Of a DNA stretch of 64,000 nucleotides, positions 13,201 to 25,963 are shown one piece after another; within the stretch, counting starts at the first letter, position 1, and each line of letters begins with the position of its first letter. Source of the DNA: Leuctra nigra (taxonomy: Eukaryota; Arthropoda; Insecta; Plecoptera; Leuctridae); assembly GCA_934045905.1 (NCBI GenBank), contig OW203768.1, forward strand, positions 9,638,316 through 9,702,315, in the 5' to 3' direction. Below the pieces are notes generated by a model, which ran no database searches, was not told the DNA's origin, and saw nothing but the letters and a program-made list of their open reading frames with translations. The position numbers were made by a program, and so were the translations under genes.

Positions 13201-14921
13201 TGAGTGGATGACTTTGTCTGGCCCTATTTTGTAATTGATTGTTTACATTATCGTCTTGTCATCTCCATAAGAAAAACATTGCGTGAGGAAAAGTATCGAT
13301 GAAAATAATTGTTACATAATCAGGCCTCAAGAATGAACTCGAGACGATTAGCAAAAAACATTATGTATTAGGTATTTTGAAAAAAACAGTTTGTATGTTA
13401 TATAATTTAAATAAGAAAATAATCGAATTGGTTCGATTCCAGTCTATTTGTTTCATTCATACTAAAAACCAATAATATTTTTAAATTAATTGAATTACAA
13501 TGATTGAAGATGAAATTTTACCTAGATACAAAGACAAAAAAATGGGATTTATTTACCACTCAGTCAGAACTTTGGCTGAAAACTTGGATAACAATATTGA
13601 TCACAAAGCCTGAATCATGTTGTAATTTTTTAAAATCAAGTCTCAAGATTTAGAAAACTAAATAAATTAAATTAAATAATAGTAACAAACAATTAAATAA
13701 ACAATAAGTAAATATGAGAGGTGCATTACAAAATATCGGTAGCAAAACAACAAACACTTGAATGGTATCGGTTAAAAAAATGTTATAAAAAATTTGGCTC
13801 ACGTCTTGCTTGATACATAATAATTCGGTCTTAATGAAAAAGTTTGAACTCCTATTTTCACTGATATCACTCCGCCATCATGCCACAATCCCCGCACACA
13901 ATCCGACATAAACAAACTGGCAAGTATGGACAGAAACGCCACCGCTCCAGGGCAATATATTCACGTGTCAGACCTGGCAAGAAAGCAGGACAACCCTCTC
14001 TCGAACATGCGGGAAACACGCCCCAAGGATAACAATATCAGGATCTCACAGCAAGCTTCTGTACTCCTTAATATGCAGGTATTATCAGTAGTAATCAGCT
14101 AGCTAAACACTACAAGTAATAACATCAAGACTACTGGCTTTTATATGCATCCAAGCAAATAATATTGGATTATTATTATAATTTAATGAGGGAAATATGA
14201 ATTGTGACTTCATCTTGGTGTTTTTAAATGCATGTTTTAATATGCGTTTTGCATTTGTGCAGTTTTAATAAGCATTAATAGTTGATTAAGAGGAAGTTTT
14301 CTAAAGCATTTTTTTATGTGAAATTTATCGAGCATAATGATGGTCAAGGAAATTACATTGGGATTGATGGGCAAGAAATAAAAGCGTTTTGCTTTTCTTT
14401 GCATCGGCGATTGCGAAATTGCTTACAATTCATTCACCGAATCCATTGACTCCTGTAACTTGAATTAAAAGCAAGAAAAAATCATCATTGTATAAATTAA
14501 TTCATTTTAAATTGTGGATTTGATTTAGAATCGTGTTTCAATATTGCGTATACAAAGGCTGACGAAACTTCAGTCATAAATGAAAAGATATTTTAAGTGC
14601 ACCTTTTAAATGCATTTTAAAATAAATTCAGAATGTAAATTTTGTTCTTTCGCCGGTTGTTTATTTGTTGTGGCACTTGTGGGTTTTCCCGTTGTTAATA
14701 AAGATGCGATTTTTTCGTTTTTCCTAGATTTCTTGTACATGAATATACAAAAAAAAATCAATAAAATTACTCATTTCACACTCTACGTGATGATAAACTT
14801 CAAAATAATTTTGACTCAGAATATAATATTCATTGATATTTTGACGTACAAAACATGATTTAAAACTAGAAATGCATTCGCATATTTTTATGTCAGAACA
14901 GTAAGAAAATATACCTATTAT

Positions 14922-15157
14922 TACACGCTAAATTTGACTGAGTAAAAATCGCTCAAAAATGAGTTAAATCCACTAAAAATGTTACGAAATTGTTCCTTTT
15001 TTAAGGATAACTCATTTTTGAGCGATTTTTACTAAATTTGATTGAGTGAAAATCTGTCAAAAATGAGTTAAATCCACTAAAAATGTTACGAAATTGTTCC
15101 TTTTTTAAGGATAACTAATTTTTTTAGCGATTTTCACTCAATCAAATTAAGCGTGTA
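14922..15157. mobile_element. Dimeric MITE built from two 104-bp units
   Basis: Ends TACACGCTAAATTTGA and TCAAATTAAGCGTGTA form inverted repeats with a possible TA target duplication. Inside are two direct copies of a 104-bp unit (starting at 14,929 and 15,033). Each unit is itself a foldback with arms around AAAAATCGCTCAAAAATGAG and its complement. The copies differ by only a few bases. Confidence 0.8.
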
Positions 15158-16106
15158 TAGTTTCTTCATTATTTTAAAATCCTGTTATTCCATGCCTTAC
15201 GCTTCTGCCACATCATCTCTCCAGCAATGTTTTGACATTCAGCTCCAGCCTTCTCCCTGCTTGATGACACGGCGAATCCAGACGGGTCGTCATGGCAACG
15301 ACGTCTACAGGGGCGACGCCTCCGACGCCTCATTTGCCGCGTATTGTCGAGGCGCCGAGACGCCCCCGCAGGGAGGGGGGGGGAGAGTGCAGGAACAACT
15401 CAACACACGGTTCGTTAACTCTTTAATGTTTAGATTGGCGTTTAAAGAGAAGCATTCACGCCGAATATATGTACACCCAAGGACAGAAAAATGGAACTAG
15501 TATAGGTAGTTGTAGTTACAAATAGATTTGTAGGGGTGGGTAATATTTAATTTTAAATTTTAGAAATCCGGCACCTGGTAATCGAATTTTGATCGAATTT
15601 TTTAATCTTCACTCAAATTAAAAATTACTGATAAAATAACGGTAATAACTTGAAATTGGTGTGCTAAATTTCTGAACTTTTATTGTTTTATATTCCAATT
15701 TCGGAGATTCAATATTTTTGATACTTTACTCGAAACTATGATATTTACACCATCTCTAAAAAATGAATTTTAATATTTTATAACTTGTAAATGTGTTGCA
15801 GTTATTCAGGAGTATATCTCTTTTTATATGCTTATTCAATATCACGTATAAATTCTATAAGGGTCTTCTTTCAAACATAAAGTTCCACAAAAAATTTGCA
15901 AAACATTTCAAAGTATTGTTTCTCACTTTAAATTTATTTCAAAAACGAAATTTCCATAACCGACATTCAAAGGATAAGTACAGACTATAGATGAAAGGTT
16001 TGAACAGAATATTGCCATTGAAAAGACTCTTTCCGTCTAACTTTTATTGGGAAATTCATTGAAGAGATGAAGTTCTTGGAGCAGAAGGATGTGCTCTCGC
16101 GATATC

Positions 16107-16139
16107 GGGAAGGGATGTAATTGGGGGGAGGGGAGGGGG
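16107..16139 (+). other. G-quadruplex motif
   Basis: G-runs of 3, 3, 6, 4 and 5 with loops of 1-8 nt, in a locally GC-rich block (16,100-16,260) with no recognisable gene. Confidence 0.7.
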
Positions 16140-17674
16140 ATGATTACAGGGTAGAAGCCCCGTGCCCGTGCCCGCAGGGGGTTGGGGTGGTGGGAGGTCT
16201 GCATCTGCCCGGAATTCGTGACAACCTAGGGGGCATCCAGCCCACGGGCACACGGTCGCGTGTTACATGTCTCAGAAGAGTTTTGTTGATTTTTAGCTGG
16301 AGATTGGAATTGATGTCAATGAATATTTAGTTTGTCTTCTTATATGTGAATATATGAGTTATGGGGATATCAATTACGTACAGGTTTTCAAAATGCATCA
16401 GGCTAATATTAAGAATCTATTAAAGACCGTGTAATAAACTTTAATGTTCAGTTGTTAGGTTAATTTAGATGAAGTCTCAATAAATATTCCAGACATGTTC
16501 CGGAGCTTACAGATTTTATGTATTAAATGACAGGGAATCGTTTATAAGATTTTTAAAACCTTTGAAGATATCGGATTTTTGTCTAACATAGGTTTGTTTT
16601 CTTGTCTTATTAACTTTTGCTCCATGGTTAAAATTGAAATGTGTCTCACTTTTTAAAACAACTTTTTTGGGGAGAGGAATTTGTACGTGCAAAACCGGTG
16701 ATAAATAAAACGTCGCGAAAAAATGTAATCAATAGAAAGCTTGCATTTTGTGAATTTGCGAATTGCTTTGTGCCCTCTAGCCTATAGGAAATCAATCTCG
16801 TCAGGCTTCAATAGCCACTACAATAATTGATTAAATTAAAATCGGGATCTCTGATCAATAATATTTTTTTTTTACTAGTGAAAGGTGTCATTGACAAGTG
16901 TTGCATAAAGAATTGAGAAGAGTAGAATCTTGTCATTTTCTAGATATGAGCGAAACATCTGCCCCAAGCCAAGTGCCAATTATTATTCGAAAGAGCAAAA
17001 TTAATTATAGTATTGGTCTCTCTGACAACCTTCATCTAGATGTAGCCAACTCAACTTCTACTTTCAAAAGTTATGTGCGTGTTTCCAGTAACGCGTAATC
17101 CTCTCTTTTCTATGAATTCGAGTTGTACGATTTGGAGTTATGCAAGGATTTTTACTTTTCAATCGACCGCCGGGAGATTTCACGCTTTTAGTTTCACAGC
17201 TCGAACTTTTGCCGTGAATAATTAAGAAAATACCACAAAACATTTCATTTAACATTTGTTTATCTTTATTTTGGTGGTGAGGAACGTCGTACTGGTCTGC
17301 AAATAGGCTAATGGCGACGGCTGAATGATTATGTTGATGATGGACGATGGAAGACGGCGGTGTGGCCTTTAAGTGATTTCCAAGGATTGACTCTCGATTG
17401 AGGAAACCACGAAAAACCGCAGTCAAGAAATCGCCCCTGGAATCGAATCTTGGCCTCTAGATTGTAATTCCAGAGCCCTACAACACCGAGTCAACAAGTA
17501 TGTAGTTATGAATATTGCATTGTTTGTTTTCTATAGAAAAGTATTTACATGTCTGGTTTGAACTTAGTTTACTTCATTCAAATATAAATAATATATTCAT
17601 CTATTATCATCTTGTTGAAAAAAGATATGTTGTGAAAATAGTAAAAAATCACTCCCTGTGGAACATACTAATTT

Positions 17675-17745
17675 ACTGTGAAGGGTGCGTTTTAGCGCCA
17701 ATGCTTTTTCTATTATATTTCATTATTTTTATTCTCTCCTATTGT
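17675..17745 (+). mobile_element. Possible RT motif relic (GCVLAPMLF)
   Basis: The plus-strand frame reads EGCVLAPMLFLLYF, matching the QGCVLAPxLF form of RT motif B seen in RTE/endonuclease-reverse-transcriptase elements. No neighbouring motifs survive. Weak, decayed fragment. Confidence 0.38.
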
Positions 17746-17911
17746 GTGATACTTTGTTTTTAAACCATATTATGTTCATACTTTTGTTCATAGAGCTTTG
17801 AAGGGAAAAAATAATTTGAATTGAGAATTTCCTTTTCGATCACAAATGGCTACTGACGTCACAAATGTCATAAACACCTCATCTCATCTCTTGCAGCCTC
17901 CCTAAGAGTTC

Positions 17912-17960
17912 TCACCTGAAGAAGGGTTCATCTCGATGTCCCCAGTCGAGATGAACATGT
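17912..17960 (+). other. Hairpin with 11-bp perfect stem after CCTGAAGAAGG
   Basis: GTTCATCTCGA (17,926-17,936) and TCGAGATGAAC (17,946-17,956) are exact complements with a 9-nt loop. They directly follow CCTGAAGAAGG, an arrangement typical of retroelement 3' tails. Confidence 0.5.
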
Positions 17961-18351
17961 TGATAGTTGAACACTGTTGACACTCATCTGTCATAATGTT
18001 ACGCAGCATCCGAAGACTCCGAGCAGATCGGATCTTCAGATATGACGAGATGAAAGACGCTCAATTACCTCGGATGGAGGGGATCCGTTTAATTCGTTAC
18101 ATGAATCTCTCACAGGAGGGGCCGTTTTTAGATGGTGGTCTAATTTAGGTGTTGTTACCTTATTTGCATCTTGCGAAAACGTTGGGAATAGGAATTATAT
18201 TAATTGTGAATAAAGGACTATTTGCATATTCGAGGATGCTGCAGCGAAAGAGTTGACTGATTTCTTTACAAATTTCACATCACTCAACAGGGTTCTAAAC
18301 TAAATGATGGGTTATATTTTATAAAATGTGTTCTTGATGTAGGTTACAACC

Positions 18352-18572
18352 TGTAGGAGTGAAGCAAATAGAATCTACATTAAAGAGGCAACATTTATTA
18401 AAATATTTAAACGTTTTGGCAGCTTTTGATTGTTAAAAGTTCACTTTTAAGACCGAAGCTTGAATGGTTTAAAGCTTTTCCCTTTCTTAGCGGACTTTAG
18501 ACTAGACTCAGAAGATGTTGCAGAGAAGGAATGAACCCTTTTGATGTAGATTTCATACCTTCTCTTACCTTC
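18352..18572. repeat. Inverted pair of recurrent module
   Basis: The plus copy contains AATAGAATCTACATTAAAGA then GGCAACATTT. The minus copy contains TATGAAATCTACATCAAAAG then GGTTCATT. More diverged than the other pairs. Confidence 0.5.
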
Positions 18573-19769
18573 GTGTTATACAGATAATAGGCTTATTTGT
18601 AATATCTTTTAAATCATCAAAATAATAAGAAAAATTAAAATATGAATTCACCACACAACACGTGAGACAGAACTTGGTGTTACAAAAGGGGTAACTAATT
18701 TTAATATAATTTTGTGGACTTTTAGTATAGGGATCGCCTTCTCCACTAAATAATACCATAGTTAAATTTATTCAACAATGAAATTTGATACCAAAAATCA
18801 GTTAGTAATCTATAACCCAAACAAACGACAAGGCAATAAACCACCCAAACCAGAATCAAAATGTACCGAACATAAAAAAATCACACAGTAATTTTTAAAT
18901 TACCGCTTATGATTGGTGGTTAGCATTTCAATCTCCACCATGATTGGCGGTTAATATTGGTAAACGACACTTTCATACTATTGAAAGCAACTAGAAAAGA
19001 AGGGCAGAATGGGCGTTGCGGATTCAAGTTTGAAAACTTAATACAAAGTACAACGTGTCCCCTCTTAGCATTCACAAAAAAAAACACGCTCTCACAATAG
19101 ATACCCATGAAAGAAGACACTACTGTTCATAAACAGGGGTTGTGATCGGACATAACCTCATTTTATATAACCTAGACATAAATTTAGCGTAACATCTGAG
19201 CTGGTATTGAGCCCTGCAATTTACTAGTTGAAAATTGTGATTGAATTTCTTTGTAACTGTTCAAATGGTGTAATAAAGTGAGCCTCTAGGTTGTCAAGGG
19301 TAGGCCTTGCGGTGAAAATGATCTAGCTATCAGATTACGTTGAAAAGATAAGGCATTTTGTTGCTTTAAGTGGGTTTTAATAGAAAGTTGATAGACTTAT
19401 TTTACAGTTAGTTGAAGTTATTGTGGGAAATTAAATCAATCTACGAAGAATGGACTTGTAAAGATGGCTTTTATTTTTTACATGCTAAGATAAGAGCCTG
19501 ATTATGTAAAAAAATATACGCAATATATAAGAATTCCTGTGTGTTAAATATTTGAAACAGCTGCTATTTAAATATAATTTAAGAACGAAGTAGTATAATG
19601 AATCAAAATGAAGCAGCACAACAGAAGTGTTTTACAGGTAATAAAAATAATGTTACAGCATTATTTCAAATTGTAGATGAACTTTTTATGAATATTTCTA
19701 AATTATTACAATTTAAATGTTGTTAAGTGAATGAAATTTAAACTGCCATATTCTTCAACGCATCCAGAT

Positions 19770-20470
19770 TTCTAAAACCAGTTGAAATCAAAACGTTTCA
19801 AATTTTATATTCGAAAACGTTCGAAAATGAAACGGTCCAAATTTTAATTGAAAAATGATCAAAATCGAAACGTACCAAATTTTAAATGAAAAGCATTCAA
19901 ATTAATCATTATAAAAACCATTCGAATTCAAAAAAGTTCCAAAACTCAAACGTTCCAAACTCCAGGTCTAGCGTCCTTCTCCCCGACTATACCAATACGT
20001 CGGCATATGAATACATTGAAAAGGGCTCATGTTATCATTATATTCATTCTCTTCTAGACCAGGTAGCTAAGCTGTGAGAGTCTATTGACAACAATAGACG
20101 AATATAGCGGGGATTACGTAGTGATGAAAGCAATCGGCAGCACCTCATGTGGCGCGCTAGGATGTTTTCATGAGACGGGAAAAAGCACAACTATTATTGT
20201 GTGCCATTCGATAAGAGGCTTTCGAATGCACACACGACACCATACGTCCCATGTAAACAGGATTAGGGTAATAAAAACCATAGACAAATTGAAGAAAATC
20301 GATCTTCTTGAAATAAATCGAATTATTGATTGATTTAAAATAAAAAAAAACGTTCGAAATCAAAACGTTCCAAATTTAAAATTCAAAAACATTCGAAATC
20401 TAACAATTCACATTTTAAATTCAAAAATCTTACGAAAACAAAACACTCCAAATTTTAAATGAAAAATACC
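19770..20470. repeat. Two arrays of a degenerate AAACGTTCCAAATTTTAAA repeat
   Basis: Blocks at 19,785-19,965 and 20,345-20,470 repeat variants of AAACGTTCCAAATTTTAAA and AAAACATTCGAAATC with a period near 40 bp. The unique segment between them (19,970-20,340) is more GC-rich, with no recognisable gene. Confidence 0.6.
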
Positions 20471-21392
20471 CCGCATTTGGTGGGTGGCGAAATTAATATT
20501 AATTTCCGTCTTTGAAAATAATTCAATCACTATTATTTTAATTTAGCAACATATTATAAAGATATTTCCAAAAATAAAGGATATAATGTACCTTTTGGGT
20601 CAGAATCATTCGCCTGCATAATTAACTGCTGAATAGATATTTGCATAATACAACCCGTATTTATAAGTATTGGGTATGTCGTTTGGCACCAATTAGTCAA
20701 TTTGACACCACAAAAAATGCACCATGACCCAACCTAATAACTACTTATTAAAATTTACTTGTAGGTACTACCTACTTATAACTACATTGTATTTGATATA
20801 GATATCATTATGTAACAAAAACGGTCAGTAAAGTGTCTGTAGGAATTTACGTTTTTTGCCAGCTAAATAAGTACAACATTATTAATATATTACTTTTAAT
20901 ATATAACTAGTTAAAACAGTTAAATTAATAAATTAGTTTACTTAGTAATTAACTACTAAGACTACGTATTTAATATTATATTTCTGATTTCTGAGATTAT
21001 TTTTTATAAAGTAAATTTCATAAGCCACGTGTAACTGAAATAATTATTCTTGTCCAACGAAAGTTAGTTTGTTTCCTGTGTATTCTGGATTTTGATGCAC
21101 TATCGCGTGATTTGAAGCCATCTTCGGACTCGAATAAGTCTATTTCAAGTCAAGTATCCTGTGAGAACACATCCGCACTGAGCTAGGAAGGCTGTAACAC
21201 TGACCCTATACATCTAAAAGTGAGGTTTTATGAAGAAGAGAAATATACGTTAAAACTGAGTTAAAATGTGCAATCTACTGAGATTTGATGGATGTTTTCT
21301 TACTTCATACTTACATCAGCGATTTATTATTGTCAACATCAATTGTAAAGAGCATTTTTCATCAATAACATAATCAAATAATATTACGTAAA

Positions 21393-21545
21393 AAATGTGT
21401 GCGCTCCCAAATTAAAAGTATTTGCTCACCAGTACGGATACCTGTCAGTAACTGCATACATTCTTAAAATAATCCATACATTTCGCACCCAACTTAAAAA
21501 CATACGCACCTAGTACAGATCCTTGTTGGTCACCATTCACAATAA
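21393..21545. repeat. Diverged tandem duplication, about 84 bp period
   Basis: GCGCTCCCAAATTAAAAGTA ... CACCAGTACGGATACCTGT (21,401) recurs as GCACCCAACTTAAAAACATA ... CACCTAGTACAGATCCTTGT (21,485). Confidence 0.55.
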
Positions 21546-22699
21546 AGAAGACATTATTCACAAAGTCTGACCTGGCCATAAAAAAACCCTTCTCATGTTC
21601 AGTTGTGTTTCTGCAGCTCTGAGGGACCGCTTTATAGCAAACTGCAATGCAGCTTCTCCAATTTCATTCTATGAATAAGATTTCTCCATCCCTGTGTCGC
21701 AGACCGCATTTCCTCACGCAAATACTAAAACGCTACCCCATGCACGATCAAAGACGTCGAGGGGATGCGTAGTGAGTGACAGTTTGGTGATCAAATTACA
21801 CCGTGTTTTATGTTTTTTTTATTTTGGGGGTTGAGGAGGGGGTGAAGGGGGTCAATCGATTAGCCATGTGGATTTGACAAATCGGTTGACCTAGAAGTAG
21901 GGTGTGTTAAATCGTGTATATGGAATGCAATATTAAGGTTTAAAGTAATGTATACCTATTTTGTTTTGAAATCTGATTTTTTTAGCTTGTTTATAAATGC
22001 GTACCAAATTTGAAGTGAACTAAAACATAAAATATTTTTTTTACTCAGTAACATGGATCGAATATTTATTAAATTAATAATGTACTTAGTGTGTATAGTA
22101 ATTTATTGAGACTTGAGGGTTTTAAAAATCCCAAATTAAAATCAGAACTAGGCCCCATTATTTTATTTTGATGAATTTAAATCAACAACTGAAGGCCAAC
22201 CAGCCTCAGCCTAGGCTAGAATTTAAAACTTATCAAGTCCTGGCACATCTTACCTTTTAATATCTTCATCATGTTGCTCATTATCTCATTGCATATCATC
22301 TTATAAAACCCAATAAAAATATCATGGAATCAGAAGAATGTCAAGTAAAAGTACTCATGTATGTAAGACATTATATGTAAATCACGAACAATGTTTCCGC
22401 CACTGATTTCCTGGATAGAGCTCTGAGAATTACATACTCTCCATCTCAACTCTTACGCAATCCGCCAGCAGCAAAGTTCACAGTGAAACAGAAGCCAGCA
22501 CATTCGGAGCTTTCATTGGCTAAGATGGATGGAACATCTATTGAATATTAGTGACGGTTGTTCATTCAACTTAGAGCGTGAACGTATCTGATAGGCTCTC
22601 GTCGGAGGCTTTGGTAAAGAATGCTTCACGTTCTATTCTTTTTCTTACACATGTATTTTATATAGAAGATACAGACTATGAAGAAGTTTTCTTTTGTCC

Positions 22700-24642
22700 C
22701 GTAGCGAAAAATTCTTTTTGCTTTTAGTTCTCTTTACAATGATCTTTTGCTATGGTTCTTTTCCTCCCTTGCTTTATCGTGGCCGTTCTTTTATTCTCAT
22801 TATTTTCATGTTCAATGTTCTTTATTCATCTTTGGATCTTTCTTCACCCTGATTCAAAAGATGAGGAGATGTTTCGGGTTGAAGATGAGTTAAAATTTTG
22901 GAGGAGGAAGACATTGGCTGACATCAAATCTCAGTTAAAATGTCAATAAATGTCAGTCATTTTACAATTAAAATATACGAAGTACATTCTTCGATTATTT
23001 TATATTTGATTTAAAATCGAAGTACTTACAAAAATAGTAATTGAAAGGGCAAAGGACTAAAAGAACGTCAGAAAATCAAATATTTTCCATTTACCAAAAG
23101 TAAATTCGAAAATATTACATTTCGTTGATTACGATGATTTCTTTTTTTTTGGAACTGGCACTTATGATTAATTTAATTTAAAATTTTAATGGAATTGGAA
23201 TGGGGAAAAACAGGCAACAATGATCAAACAATGTCTTTCTTTCAAAGTTTTCATGTATATTTTACATAAAAGAACCACATTTTCAAATATATCGTACACA
23301 ATACATCACTACTTATTTATACAACTTCTCATCAGAAACACTTGACTTTTACTTACAGATATTTCAATTAATTTTAACAAATGTTTTAACTAGCTGAGAG
23401 TATAATAGAACTTCAGCTCCTGTGATCCAATAGGATCAACACTGAGTCTGCTTAGTTGGAGATCGGATGGATTGTAAAATCTATTCAAGAATAAATTAGG
23501 CAAATAAAAATGTTAACAGAAATTTACTTGTCAGAGTTTTTTTTAGACAGAGATGTGTTGTTTTATTTTTAAAACTATCTGAAATACAATTCTCGTTTAT
23601 TCAAAGCGTATGTCATAGAATTTAACAGTACTTTAGATAGATTTAGTTGATTTGGAATGTATTTGAAACAGTATCAATTACCATACTCTTTTCATCACAT
23701 CAAATGCAATCAATAAAATTGAAAACTGAATACATTTCGGTTCTCGAATGTTCAAAAAATGATTTTCCCACATTTTATTACAAAAAGGTAATTAGAAACG
23801 ATATTAATTTTAAAGATCACGTTTACATTAAGATTACAACTACATCCATACAATGTACACTCTGATATCATAGTAATTACTCGCTCACGAAAGCAAAGAC
23901 AATTTGTCTAATTTTCTTGCTAAGTTTGAAGCAAAAAAGAAGAAAAAAATATAAATCTATATAATTTCGCTAGCAGCCCTAATTAATTTTTCGAACCAAC
24001 ACTTTTTTGTTTTGTACTTTTTCAAAGTATCCGTATGTGTCCTACTTAGTTTCACTGTGTCACATTTCCTCAAAATTAGACGCCACCTCAATTTATTTAT
24101 TTTTTTAATTATAATTTAAGAAGCCTCTCAACTTTAGTTTTCTATATCTCAACGTATCTCTCCGAGAATTCTGTAAACGTGTATATATAAGTATAGAAAC
24201 CTTATGAGTACCGTGCAAATAAAATGGCCGCCGTCACGGCAAAATGGATGTCGCCATTTTTTTTCTCCATACAGGAAAAAAACGATTCACAACAAACATA
24301 CAAAAAAATCCTGTAATATGAACACAAGCCTCAACTTGCCACTTTGCTTCTTTTTCTTCACCAAACGGCAGAATCATATATTAGGACGGGTAACAATAAT
24401 TTCTAAAATTATATCCTTTTTAAATTACAATTGTTCGTTTTCTATAGATATTAATATTTTTTGTACAAATCTAAAATGTTTTCTCATTAGCTCAATCACG
24501 GCATTACAACAATGCCTGTCGCTATACTGAAAACTATTTATATAATAAACATTGCAAAGTTCTTTCCCTTTCGAGAACACTGTATGTAGAATAAGATTTT
24601 TATACACTAAACAAAAATCGTCTGTTTTTTATTCTATCTTCG
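22700..24642 (-). other. Presumed Dll 3'UTR and proximal 3' flank, end undefined
   Basis: Transcribed sequence should continue leftward from the TAA at 24645-24643. An AATAAA-type hexamer (24633-24628 on the minus strand) lies only about 10 nt after the stop. That is too close to be the sole signal, and AT-rich hexamers are frequent further left. The 3' end cannot be fixed from sequence alone. The stretch contains a YY1/PHO-like inverted motif pair (24223-24262) and otherwise no gene. The 108-residue plus-strand open frame at 24,204-24,530 has no recognisable domain. Confidence 0.45.
24223..24262. promoter_or_regulatory. Inverted pair of YY1/PHO-type GCCATTT sites
   Basis: AAAATGGCCG and CGCCATTTTT face each other about 35 bp apart, with a third AAAATGG between. 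GCCAT is the core of PHO/YY1 sites, and Dll is a known Polycomb target in Drosophila. Function here is inference. Confidence 0.3.
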
Positions 24643-24661
24643 TTAAACTGCTGGCCAGACA
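24643..24661 (-). CDS. Dll: Distal-less terminal coding exon, 19 nt (T-VWPAV-stop)
   Basis: Found by looking for the end of the protein after the phase-2 donor at 27446. On the minus strand a strong polypyrimidine tract (eight T, C, four T) and CAG precede T GTC TGG CCA GCA GTT TAA. With the AC carried over from the previous exon this reads Thr-Val-Trp-Pro-Ala-Val-stop. From memory, insect Dll proteins end in GLLTVWPAV, so tract, phase and peptide all agree. The exon adds only six residues, counting the split Thr, and the stop. The total from VKIWF to the stop is 516 nt, divisible by three. An RNA-seq junction from 27447 to 24661 would settle it. Confidence 0.88.
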
Positions 24662-25332
24662 CTGAAAAGAAAAAAAACGCAATCGTAAGTTTCTTGTTTA
24701 TTTCTAATAAATTATTATCATGGGAAATGTCTCGTCAATGTTTTTCTTCTACATTCATCTAGCCTAGATTTTCTGCTAGCCTACATAACAGTGGAGCTGG
24801 TTTCTTGAGCTGTCATTAAAAGCTGGTCATTTATTCTCATATACAGTGACATAATAATGTAAGATGGAAGAGAAAAAAACTGGCATTACTTCTAAGTATT
24901 TCTCATTACGACGTCTGGGCATGCAAGAAATCAAAACTACAAGCCAGCTTAGACTGGGAGAACATTGTTAAGATTTTTCAAAAAATTATTCTTGAGTTGA
25001 AAACATTGAGAAAGAATTTGTTATGCCATTTAATATGTCATGCCACGGAAATGATATTTAACTTAAAGTTGAGATGATACTTGACTAATGAAAAGTAAAG
25101 AGTCAGTTACAATCAACTTTAAACCTTAAAGTCATGCACAACGATTCCAGAAAGTGATACCCGATTTTTTCTACCTAAAATACTTATATATTTTATACAA
25201 ATGTAGGTATTAAAAATACTGAAAACAAAAATATTTTTTTAGGGGTAATTCTAAAGTCAGATAGAGTAAGAGCTTTAGCCCAGTAAGTGACAAAGTTCCT
25301 TGTCCGAACTTCTATGTTAATATTCACACCAC

Positions 25333-25521
25333 AAGATAGAGAATAGAATCTAAGTAAAATGGCTCCAATTATTGGGATATTCGTTTTAACAGCTTTGATG
25401 TTGACAACAGTAGGTTTTACACCAAATTGGACATCAAATTGAACTTTTGACAGATTAGAATCTATTAGAACCTCAATGGAGCCTCTTTATGTCGATTCCA
25501 TTCTCCATCTCTCGTGGTACA
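25333..25521. repeat. Inverted pair of recurrent module (intron of Dll)
   Basis: The plus copy at 25,333-25,380 contains GAATAGAATCTAAGTAAAAT then GGCTCCAATT. The minus copy at 25,480-25,521 contains GAATGGAATCGACATAAAGA then GGCTCCATT. See the finding on this family. Confidence 0.65.
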
Positions 25522-25584
25522 ACCCTTAATTTCACAATTACTCAAAGTTTATATTTCGTAAAATCACGCTTCTTTTTATCTTCA

Positions 25585-25963
25585 CCTGGGGACCGCTATA
25601 GAAACTGACGGATTTGTCAAATTTTCCAAAAATACCTCAGTCTCCCCAAGGCTCATTATTTACTCCACTGTTATGCAACTTTGGGAGGTAGTTTTGATAC
25701 TCATTTTCTCGTAATACTATTGAGAAAATTCAAAAAATATTTAAAGTGGAAAAAAATCATATTTTTTTCATGAAATATGTGAAAATATATATATTTGTTA
25801 AAAATATTTCTTGAGTTTTCTCAATAGTATTACCATAAAATGGTAGGTATCAAAACTACCTCCCAAAGTTGCATAACAGTGGAGTAAATAATGAGCCTTG
25901 GGGAGACTTAGGTATTTTGGGAAAATTTTACACAATCCGTCAGTTTCCATAGCGGTCCCCAGG
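25585..25963. mobile_element. Foldback MITE in Dll intron
   Basis: 379 bp with arms of about 160 bp. Ends are CCTGGGGACCGCTATAGAAA and the near-complement ending TTTCCATAGCGGTCCCCAGG. The arms also share a CAAGGCTCATTATTTACTCC-like block and GGGAGGTAGTTTTGATAC. The A/T-rich loop is about 25,730-25,800. No coding sequence; a flanking duplication is not evident. Confidence 0.85.

Larger units (their letters stand above)
1..22699. other. Gene-poor 3' flank of Dll
   Basis: No convincing host gene on either strand. Open frames here stay below about 125 codons and lack domains; the longest is 3,862-4,236. Identified content is the MITEs at 485-801, 932-1187, 7,147-7,266, 9,773-10,266 and 14,922-15,157, small tandem duplications, and an RT motif relic at about 17,680. 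Stretches 1,200-5,300, 7,900-9,700, 10,300-14,900, 15,550-17,400 and 18,600-22,700 otherwise show only AT-rich unique-looking sequence. A CpG-rich block at 15,260-15,420 is unexplained. Confidence 0.6.

Noticed and set aside
17064..17426. 120-codon minus-strand open frame
   Set aside because: No domain, and it runs next to a tRNA-like relic at 17,430-17,490. Composition is not protein-like.
17430..17495. tRNA-Val(TAC)-like sequence on the minus strand
   Set aside because: The anticodon arm pairs but the T-stem and acceptor do not. Probably a SINE relic, not a tRNA gene.
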